Of a stretch of DNA of 57,303 nucleotides, positions 48,036 through 57,303 are shown in pieces (the stretch's first letter is position 1; each line of letters starts with the position of its first letter). Below the pieces are notes generated by a model. It made no database searches and was not told the DNA's origin. It was given only the letters and a program-made list of their open reading frames with translations. Both the position numbers and the translations under genes were made by a program. Origin of the DNA: Sphaeroforma sirkka (taxonomy: Eukaryota; Opisthokonta; Ichthyosporea; Ichthyophonida). The DNA lies in contig LUCW03002639.1 in NCBI GenBank assembly GCA_001586965.3, forward strand, positions 142,501 to 199,803. The letters are read 5' to 3'.

Positions 48036-51000
48036 ATGGCTGTCGCAACGAATGGTGAGCCCCAACAGGGAATGGAGGTGCGAAAAGTGCTGATTAGTGA
48101 TCCCATCAACCCGCTGTGCGTCAAGATCCTCAACGATGCAGGCATCGAGGTGGATGCGAGGGACAAAGTGCCCAAGGACGAGCTGGTCAAGATCATCTCT
48201 GTAAGTCACCTGACTAGGCTTGTGCTCTAGAGTTTTATTCTCTTATACTCCATCACTGAGCGAAAGAAAGGGATCGTAGAGGCTAGCTTGTACATTTGAT
48301 GACCTTTTATCGATATATGAATTTGAGCGCTGTTCTTTCCAAGTTGCTCCATCGTGTGCGTCAGACTACCTTTGAGCGCTGCGCAAGCACATAGTATAGT
48401 GATATATCACAGGGGAGTTTGGGATATTATACCATCAGTCTAAAATGTTCGCAGTTGATGCATTCACTTAGCACAAATGTTGTCTTTCCCGGTCAGGTGT
48501 CATGGACGTAGCTAAATACGAGCTACATGACAAAACATGCACCTTTTTTCTTAGCAACTGCCCTAGAGAGAATGTATATTTTCGTTGCATCTGTGTCAAA
48601 TTTTTCTAACCTGAATTGCATTATATATATATATATACTATCTGTGCTACAGGATTACGATGCGCTTATTGTGCGTTCAGGTACCACCGTCACTGCTGAG
48701 GTACTTGCAGCCGGAAATCTCAAGATTGTAGGTCGTGCCGGAACAGGAGTTGACAACATCGATCTTGATGCGGCAACCAAAGCTGGCACAATTGTTCTAA
48801 AGTGAGTCCTTAGTACGCATGTGTCTTAGCCCTATGTGCGTCTTAATTTTCTGCGAGTTCTGATTTCGGCATAGTTCCTCTAAAGTGAGATCTAAAACGT
48901 ATGAGTCGTCAATTTTGCGTCGATTCAGGCGGGTAGAATTTGGGGGGTGAGTGCTGAGGGCGTTTGCGTTTCAATTGCAAGCAGTCACTGGTACTGAATG
49001 CTTGCATACGATTTATGCGTTGATGACCCTTCAGTATTCAATTTATTTTCTACACGACTTATCCGGTAGCGCGGGTGCATATCTTTGCATTATTTTGACA
49101 CGCGACCCACTTTGACCTTATGCTACTATCTAAGCTTGGGTTTAAAGCACCGCATTCGATAATATTTTTGTTTCCTTCCTGTCATGCTACTTGCACTATC
49201 TTTCTGTCAATAGTCAAGCATAACTATGTAGGAGTTTTTGCTTGTACTATGGCCATCGAGTTTGTTGCAAATATTTTCAGTTTCTTGTCTTGAAGCCATT
49301 GATGTACTCGACTTCTCCTTACTAAAAGCTGATGATATTCCCTCGCTTTCTACTCAATTGTACATAGTACCCCCGGTGGCAACACAGTGTCCGCCGCTGA
49401 GCACACATGCGCTATGTTGCAGTCTCTGTGCCGATTTATCCCCCAGAGTAACGAAAAGCTCCGCGCTGGAAAGTTCGACCGCAAAGGAGGTATACAAAAT
49501 ATGACGAACGAATCTCGATTTTCAGTCATGCGAATATGCGATACCAATTTTTCATGTGTGCGCTGACCAAATAATTGAGTTGCCTAAAATCTGTGTCCCA
49601 TGCTGGATTTTCATTTTTGCCCATCTATACCAACCACGTGCAGGTATGGGTGTGGAACTTCATGGCAAGACCATCGGTATCATTGGACTGGGTAGAATCG
49701 GTCGTGAAGTGGCGAAACGCATGCAGGCGTTCGATGTGAAGACTATCGGCTACGATCCTATCATGCCGAAGAAGTGAGTCATATACCATTTCATACTTTA
49801 CACTGTCGTGCTATTGTTCGGAATTCGGTGCGAACGGAAGTATATATCTACTGAGTGAAACGCGTACAACGGTTTGCTATATAACACCCCCCCCACACAC
49901 CCGCACACACATTTTATTTGATTTGGACAAAAAGAACCAGCGGTTCCATTTAAATTTGGAATTCGAGTGAAATAGGGTTTGGCTGTGCACAAGGTCTTAT
50001 CATATATGTTGTGCTTGATCTCTCACCAAAGCGTTGCCGCAAAGTTCAACATTGAGGCCATGGATTTGGACGCCGTTTTCGCCCAATCCGATTTCCTTAC
50101 GATTCACACGCCGCTGACGCCACAAACCAAGGGTCTTCTGGGCGAGGATGCTTTCAAAAAATGCAAGAAGGGCTTTCGCGTGGTTAACTGTGCCCGTGGT
50201 GGAATCATCGATGAAGAAGCTCTTCTAATGTGAGTTTCATCGCTTTTATTTGTACTCTCTTACGGGTATGGCGAAATGACAAGCATGTCGAAGCCAAGAC
50301 GGAGCTAATAGTACCTGTGTGTTTCTTCGCATGCGTTATATATAATTAGCATTCAGTCGTAGCTACGTTCGTTTTGATTACACTTCCTTAGGGCCGATCA
50401 ACTCAATTATAATTTAACTTTACAATCCCATGCAGTGCTTTGAACGATGGCGTGTGTGCTGGAGCAGCCCTGGATGTGTTCCAAGAGGAGCCTCCCATGG
50501 ACAGTCCCATCTCATCCAAGTTAATCGCCCACCCCTTAGTCATTGCCACACCCCATCTTGGTGCGTCTACTAAGGATGCTCAGGTGAAGGTGGCCGTCGA
50601 GATCGCCGGTATGTAACGAAAACTTATAGCATATGTTGTATATGTGCATTGGCATGCTAGTCTGATTTTTGTGCACTATCACTGTCCTCTAGATCTAGAC
50701 CTATTGCTGTACCTCAGACCTCAGTTTTGATTTTGCTCTGCATCGATCTGCTTCATGCAGAATTTTCTTCATGTTCTCATATACTAAGTTTCCGAAGGCT
50801 TATTTCCGGAAACTTGCTTTTCATTCATGCTTCTCTGACAGAATCTATTGTGCGCGCTACGCGTGGTGGTGCGCTGGTGGGAGCCGTCAATGCGCCTAAA
50901 CTGGTCAACGCCTTCTCTCCCGAAATCAAACCATACGTCGCATTGGCCACAAAGATGGGTCTCATTGTCTCACAAGTGCTGGGTGGTGATGCTTTCTTGG

Positions 51001-52606
51001 CTACAAACTCAACAATCCAAAGGTAACGACGAATGTATGAGCTATATCTTGGTGCTTCTGGCTGAGCTTGTCAGCTAGCAATGTACACAGAGGCTTATGT
51101 TGTCTCCGTCCTGCAGTAAATATTTGTTTGCACTCCAGAAGGCTGTCTTGTATGTATGTTTGCAAGATGTAGACTGTTTGATGTGGCAAGCGCAGTGCGT
51201 GCTTTTCAGCGTGGTCGAGGTTTTCTTTCTAGTTCGCAATATTATTGGTTCTATAATATACCTTGTATTGAGGATACTACCGATTAGCTTCTATTAAGCA
51301 TTAGAAAGATTGTTTGGTCTGATAATAAAATCAATACAACATCCTTGTTTGTGCCCGTTGACCTCGATCATGAGCAGTATATCGCTAACTGCCAAGGGAG
51401 ATCTAATCAAGGACATGGCCGATGTGCTCAAGAATGCTCTCCTCACTGGTCTCATGTCAAAGCTTAGTGACGATCCTGTCAATCTAATCAATGCTGTAAG
51501 TGAGGCCTCTTCATACGGCGTGATCGGTGGTTATTCTTGAGCGCGTGCAATACTTGTGTGTATAACGATTTGCACTCACTCGATTCGGTCATATCCAGCA
51601 CAAATAATTGAGCTATTATTTGAAAGTCGGTCGCATCACAAGGTCTTAAGTGATGCTGACAAATAATTTACATTAAGTGCCCACCCATTGATGTCAGTTA
51701 CTTAATTGTTACATTCCCAGCATCACTACGCCAAGGACTTGGATTTCCAGGTAAATGCAACGGGAACTGATAAGATCGATGATTTGCCATACAAGAACGT
51801 TCTAAGTGTCAGCATTGACTCGGCCGATTCTACACACCTACGAGGGTGTTGTTGTGGCCGGTGCTCCCATCTTATCACAGTATGTAGTTTCTGATTTGGT
51901 TTGTTTGTATTTCGCTGTTCCGGCTTTTATATATTTAGCAAGTAAGAAACACGCATAACATAGTTGCATATAAAACATTTCATTCTCCGGTAAGCTAGCA
52001 AGCATACTCATCGTATTTTGAATTTGAATAATATTTTGACAGATCAACAATTTCGAAATCGGTGCCAAGCCGAATGGACATGTGCTGTTCTATAGTAACT
52101 ATAACACGCCGGGAGTGCTTGGCAAGGTTGCTGGAGTGTGTGGCGCCCATAATTTAAATATTTTCGACTTCAACATGGGAGAAGAGAACAATAAGAAGGT
52201 GCACATGAGGTAAGTGTTTCCGCGCTTACTATTGTTGTTAATTTGTCTGTCTACTTTAACATGGCATGTATGCTTCATTGCAGATTTGCTTTTGCAATAT
52301 CAAGGTGCACGCTGCGTTCTCGCAGTATTTTTCCCATAAATTATTATTTAATATACCGAACCAAATTCTTCGTGTACCAGACAGTAGATACATATTACTC
52401 GCCGCACACCTTTAATGGCTTCGAGTTCGATGCGTATAAAAAAGCTTACTATAATAGACTCATCGCGTGTTCTATTTCTTTCCCATATATCAATCGTCTC
52501 GTCGTGCAGTGTACTAAACGTAGAGTCACCGGTCACACAAGAGGCACTGAAGGACATCCAGGCCATCGATGGCGTACTGGGAGTGAGGTATCTTGACCTC
52601 GAGTAA
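48036..52606 (+). CDS. PHGDH: D-3-phosphoglycerate dehydrogenase
   Basis: It oxidises 3-phosphoglycerate with NAD+, the first step of serine synthesis, in the cytosol. Twelve exons: 48036-48200, 48653-48801, 49368-49489, 49644-49773, 50032-50229, 50436-50608, 50842-51022, 51375-51495, 51721-51879, 52043-52209, 52284-52304, 52510-52606; 560 residues. The NAD-binding loop GLGRIG is at 160-165, catalytic Arg244 in NCARGG, Glu272/273 in FQEEPP, and His295 in TPHLGAS. The C-terminal part has the intervening (ASB) domain and a serine-binding ACT domain ([13 protein letters not shown]). It is therefore the long form found in animals and many bacteria. Exon 11 is only 21 nt. In exon 9 residues after DSTH are out of the family frame; [14 protein letters not shown] is readable in the next frame, with the frame regained at the intron. 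Confidence 0.95.
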
Positions 52607-53467
52607 ATTAGTGCTGGCGAAGAAGATAGTGCAAGTTAATTTCCTGTGCTATCAAAATCCACTAAAATAGTATTCAGAAACACGTAGGACAGTAATTGCT
52701 ATATTGATTTATAAACGCGTCTTATGATCTGTGTCCGATTCCAGCAAGGATTTCCATCTTCCTTTTTTCCCTTTCGCCGCATCTGAACGTGTTAGTATCC
52801 TCTGAGTAAGTGGATTGTGGGTGTGCAGTACATCACAATCTGATCTAAACTATTGGCTTCACAGTCCAATCAATCATTAGATCAAGTTGATAAATCTCAA
52901 TAATAGAAATCTTGAATACTACTTCGTGTACATTTTAAGCATTTTTTTACTGTAACTCGACCTCGACACCGCCACACATTGTGGTGGCTTCTTCACTAAC
53001 TGCGATTGGTGGGACGAACTGCCTGTGCGAAACTAAGATCTGATATACTTGTATGGTCGTTCCAATAGACCACTGGAGTACTTTTTTTTTAGATTTCAAT
53101 ACTATAACACGCAACACTGTACGTTAAGTATAGATGGATGGCAAGCTACAATGCTATAGCATACACCATCATAGGGACAAGATATGCAAACACGTATGAA
53201 CCCAGTGCTGGGGATCCCGATATAGCATTCGCCACAACATCGCCGGTCGGCGGTTGATCGTCGGTCGGTAGTTTATCAGTTCTGCTCTTATATTGCGGCC
53301 TATGGAACAGAATAGATTCAGTTTTAAGTTGTTGTTAATATTTATACTGTGTGAACCAAGGTGTACAATCGCACTTGAATCGATTTTGTTTGGTGCAAAA
53401 GCTGATGCACATAGTCAGTACATTTTGGATCAACAAACTCTAAAAAACAGCTAGAGAAATCCGTATT
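52607..53467. other. Spacer without gene
   Basis: This is AT-rich 3' flank between the convergent PHGDH and the minus-strand gene that ends at 53468. I see no coding or structured feature. Confidence 0.5.
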
Positions 53468-55247
53468 TTATACTTTCCAGGCGTGAGCTTCTTGTGTGTT
53501 TCCCGATTGCTGTGAGTCCTGTTGAGTGAGACCGCAATCCAAACACACCACATCGCCAAAGTGTTTATATTCTCCAATAGCGTGGTCGGGAAATGGCAGT
53601 GTGTAGATCATAGTATTGGCTGGCGGTAGACTGGTGACCCCGTCCCCTTGTTTCATAACCCTGATCTGAATGCACGTGTATCCCAATTGTGTAGTCGTGT
53701 GGATTACAGTGGATATAGTAAGAACAACGCTTGCCGTAAATGTTGATGTGATTCGGCTTAGATAGTCGTTAATGGGTACTTAAATACACTTGACCACAAA
53801 GCACTCGCAAGTTGATGAGAGAAGTGGGCGGCAAACCTACACGAACAAACAAAGTCCCCATCGGACCACAGAAAGCGGTTCCTATTTCGTTCTAAGAACA
53901 ATCGAGGAAGGATCAGAGCACTGGGCTACCTGAGAAAAGCGCTCATGATAGAGTGTTGCATAGTCCGCTTCCAGTACTCTGGGACATCCCCACGTGGTCA
54001 ATTCCGTCATGGCACTCCCATGTAGAACGTAATGGCGAACAGCCCCCAGCACTGTGCAGCAAATCATACGAGATATACTAACTTGAATCTTGCAAGCGAT
54101 TACGGCGGAATGTCATGGCTAAGTGAGGAAGGCCAATGAGGACAGGGTATGGCCAGCATTCATTTTGGTTTGCGTGGTTTACATTTCGCAAGTATGTCGC
54201 GCTATAACTGCTGAAATTTAGGTGTATGAGATTACATGCGTGGAAGAAAGTGTGCGCATCGCAGGGTGTAGGTTGCAAGCTTACAATAGGTACAAGAAAC
54301 TATGTGCCTACCTGCTAGCCCGCCTCCCCCGAGAAAACCCTGCAAAGCTTATCTTCCGATCCTGCGTAAAACGTTTTACGCTTTCAAAGAGTGGTTGAAA
54401 TTTCACACAGATTAAAAAATTGTGCCTCACCACCAGGCTCACACCCGCAGAATTGTATCATAGTGCATAGCCTACTGAAATCAAACATATAGAGGCACTA
54501 AAGGAGGACAAGCAGCAAGACGAGATTGCAAGCAACTCGAAAGTCTTATCAAAATTGCGTTTACCAATGAACCACATTGCTTCAATATTGTTTGATCTAC
54601 AAACTCTTCCAGTGCTACGAATGCGTCAGCAAAGCCGTGATGAGCTATTCCTAAATAGCGCTTGTCCACTGCAGTGTACACATTCTTAAGTGAGTAGTCC
54701 AAGTTGCCGCACACCGAGAAAGTAGTCACCTGGCCCCATCGCTTCCTCGGAAGAATACATGACAGTCTGTAGACAGGTTTATCAATGCCAGTAGTGACAT
54801 CATTATAGCTTAAACCATCGCGAGACCATAAAGTATCTCTCTGAAACCGAGAGAAGCATATCACGAGATTTGGTAGGGAGGGGGCTGTAAAAGTACATAA
54901 TAAAAAAAACCTCATATCAGGCTGAACACCTTATCAAAGATTATATACATTGAGTAGACCAAGTGCAAATGATATGAAAGCTCGCCACAGGTTACATAAA
55001 TTAAGCCAAGTGGATCCAATTAAAACAACCGTCAGCCATCACATAATGAACATTCACTATGTAGGACACCTTCATCTTTCTGATTACAGCCCATATCGTC
55101 CTTTCCCAGAGTGTCTGTCCACGAGTTGTTTGATTCCATCGATGAGTAGAGGTTTGTTATATGCACAAGCCTTTTGTTGTCGGACAGGTTGAGGGCATTT
55201 GCCGCTAAACCGCTTATAACCAGATATGGTATTGAAAGAGCACGCAT
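53468..55247 (-). CDS. Unidentified multi-exon gene
   Basis: The best supported exons are 55070-55247, beginning with ATG and a hydrophobic MRALSIPYLVISGLAANAL that could be a signal peptide, and 54565-54884. They join in frame with a good acceptor and the donor TTG-GTAAAC. Exon 2 reads LVICFSRFQRDTLWSRDG, YRLSCILPRKRWGQVTTFS and AHHGFADAFVALEEF. Further likely exons are about 54083-54237 (YSATYLRNVNHANQNECWPY), 53930-54035 (VLGAVRHYVLHGSAMTELTT, donor CAG-GTAGCC) and 53468-53662 (ending HAWKV, stop TAA). The phases of the last three do not join perfectly, so an exon or base may be missing. I do not recognise the family. A secreted or membrane-entering product is possible from the N-terminus only. 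Confidence 0.5.
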
Positions 55248-56306
55248 TTTTTTAACCGACGACTGATGTTAGTGTATGTGTGAGTTGTGACCAATAAGTA
55301 CAGTGTATATCTGCGCGCTTAGATTGAGAAATAGTATTCTTGATCGTAGCTGTGTATACTAGAGCTGGATAGTTGTTTGTTTATAGTTTGATATTCCAGG
55401 TGCATGATTTTGCTGCAAGCTAATTTGGGTGTTTGTTGGGAATAAATTGTATGCAGATTGGCTAGCGGTTATACATAAGCTTTGGAGTCGGGTACCCATC
55501 TGGAACCCTTCAAAATTGAATCTTAGAAGAGATGAATTGCAGCCACACTTTTATATGCAAATTCTTGTGAATGTCCCATATCCAAAAGGACGTATACCAA
55601 CCTTCCCTTTGAAACCAAGGTTAGAAGCGCACTCAACCACACTTTGGCGGCTATTTGTGGAAGCCAACTTATTCTCGCACTAAGCTAGTTCAGAGAATTA
55701 ACGGTAGCAGTAAAACTTCTTAAAATCACTTGTTGAAGTCATGAGCTACCGCTCGCACAGACAATTTAAATCAATCAATCCTGTATTTTTTTAAATTATT
55801 TAAGTGCCCCAACACGGGCACAGAAAAGCTACTTTTTTTTCCACTCGATGTTGGAGGCGTCGTTGTATATAACTCGAACGTAAACTTCTAATGGAACGCC
55901 CTTGGCCGTAACGAGACTACGATTGCTTCACGCTGCCCATCCAACGTGCTACGGTTCTAGCACATAGGTCTGTTCTGCTTCTGTCTCGTCAATCATACGC
56001 TTGCACGACAGTGTCAGAACAAAAGACTGAAGTGGAAGAGTGCAGGAAAAAGGAAATCAAAATCTGTCAAATAGGTAAATTCCTCATTATCATTAGGGCT
56101 TACGAAAAAGAAACGCTATAAAGACGTAAATACACAACATACCACCGTGGTCATCCGAAACCAATATATTTGCTTTCCAGCACCCAGGTACAGCTAGAAC
56201 CTATCTTTTTTGTTGCGCTTTCGTACTGTATCCATGTTTCAGCCTCATTTCCTCTAAATCCTTTATAGAGTTGTAAATTTTTGTCTACCAATGAGCGGCA
56301 TGGTTT
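55248..56306. other. Stretch without recognised gene
   Basis: It contains an open frame at 55429-55683 (plus, 84 codons) with a protein-like middle (LNLRRDELQPHFYMQIL), but no family match or splice support. The remainder is AT-rich and unremarkable. Confidence 0.4.
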
Positions 56307-56528
56307 TCATCCGCAATTCGTTTGCTGTCTGTAGTAAAAGTTGTTGTTATTTATTAGTGCCCCTGATATTTCGGGCATGGTCTCGAATAGTGTCGTGCTG
56401 AATATTGAAAATAGTTGGATGAGCGCGAGGAGGTCCAACAGCAATGCAATGCCTCTCGAGAAATAAGGGTATGTTGTGCTGAAACATGATGCTAACATCA
56501 TTACCACGAATAATGCTGAACTTTTTAC

Positions 56529-56741
56529 CTACCCACTGCGGAGATCTGTGCTGATCTCTCCAAACCCGCCAATGCCATATGTTTCTAGGCCTTTGTATAG
56601 TAGCGCTTTCTTCGATTCATCCCAAACCCTCTCCTCAGTCTCTGTCACTCTACCAAATTCAAAAGTATTTCTTATTGAAGTCTCCATTGGCAAAACACAT
56701 GCTTTCCACGGCCTATTGAGAATCGAAATTAATATGGTCAT
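56529..56741 (-). CDS. Possible exon of a Myb/SANT-like protein
   Basis: The core of this frame reads TETEERVWDESKKALLYKGL followed by ETYGIGGFGEISTDL. This looks like a SANT/Myb-type helix-turn-helix: a Trp early, then GLETYGIG and an isoleucine-containing third helix. A donor-like GTAGGT lies just after DLRSG on the minus strand and an acceptor-like TTTGGTAG just before the core, so the exon may be only about 56548-56668. Neighbouring exons are not clear. Another minus-strand frame at 56307-56507 is hydrophobic and unassigned. Confidence 0.35.
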   Translation of the reverse strand: MTILISILNRPWKACVLPMETSIRNTFEFGRVTETEERVWDESKKALLYKGLETYGIGGFGEISTDLRSG

Positions 56742-57185
56742 TTAGGTAGAGTATTTGCACACTACTCTATGTCGCGCAGAACAGTGATGTTTTCTGGTAT
56801 ACTCATGCAGTTGCTGAGAGGAATATACGCAATCCAGACGCAGAGGTTAAGATCGTGAACTGCGCAAAGTTTGGGGGGGCAGTTGTCAGCCATATATGAA
56901 AGCGGTGATGAACGGCATGCCAACTTTATTTAAAAAAACATATTCTTCTATTCGCAGGACTCCAGCCCAGTAGCCGCTGATCCTCACTACCAAGGTAAAA
57001 ATTACCAGAAAGGTTCTGGAAGAACACTGAGAGACAACGTGAGATATTTTGCACTCTCACAAAGTTACCTTTTTCGAATCTGTTTTCTTCTTCCTGATCG
57101 GTGCTTTGTGGTTTTCTTCTGTGACACATATGAATGCTATTGATTTCTCAACCATAGTTGTCTGTCTGACAGTGTCCACTTTCTG

Positions 57186-57186
<1 letters not shown>

Positions 57187-57234
<48 letters not shown>

Positions 57235-57303
57235 TATATACTATATGGTATATAATAATAATATATATATATAGTATATATATATATGTATATATATATA
57301 TAT
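57187..57303. repeat. (TA)n microsatellite at window end
   Basis: (TA)n runs with interruptions (tatactatatggtatataataata) continue past the window edge. Confidence 0.92.

Overview
The window is nuclear DNA of a eukaryote. Three conserved housekeeping genes are cut by many short GT-AG introns, there are long (TA)n microsatellites and minisatellites, and about 20 kb is occupied by LTR retrotransposons. The host proteins look most like those of opisthokonts. A holozoan protist is my best guess, but that is inference with low confidence.

Layout. 1-1989: flank with no recognised gene. 1990-22276: a retroelement block. It holds two oppositely oriented copies of a Ty3/gypsy-type element (called A' at 1990-5870, minus; A at 13424-19797, plus). 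It also holds the two halves of a second Ty3/gypsy-type element (B: LTR-gag-PR-RT-RNaseH half at 5871-10842, minus; integrase-LTR half at 19798-21633, plus), a decayed XPG/FEN1-like nuclease gene (10862-11863, minus) and an unidentified gag/ORF1-like gene (12346-13385, plus). 22277-26644: poorly coding DNA. 26645-41032: COG7 on the minus strand in about 20 exons. 43067-46191: MRTO4 on the plus strand in 4 exons. 48036-52606: PHGDH on the plus strand in 12 exons. 53468-55247: an unidentified multi-exon minus-strand gene. The rest is mostly non-coding, with one possible exon near 56.6 kb.

The main structural result is that the two halves of B make one complete element if the segment between A' and A is flipped. 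The B LTRs become direct repeats, the domain order becomes gag-PR-RT-RNaseH-IN, and the reading frame runs through the join once A and one CAGC target copy are removed. The simplest explanation is that A inserted into B, a second copy A' lay nearby in inverted orientation, and recombination between them inverted about 7.5 kb.

Element A is itself odd. Both copies have gag, protease and a chromodomain integrase, but no reverse transcriptase or RNase H. The shared deletion runs from the end of the protease fold to the start of the integrase zinc finger, so A appears to be a mobilised non-autonomous family.

The host genes are unrelated in function: COG7 in Golgi tethering, MRTO4 in 60S ribosome assembly, PHGDH in serine synthesis. 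Several 1-2 nt frame breaks in them, and homopolymer-length differences between A and A', suggest residual indel errors in the sequence. Apparent frameshifts in the transposons should therefore be read with caution.
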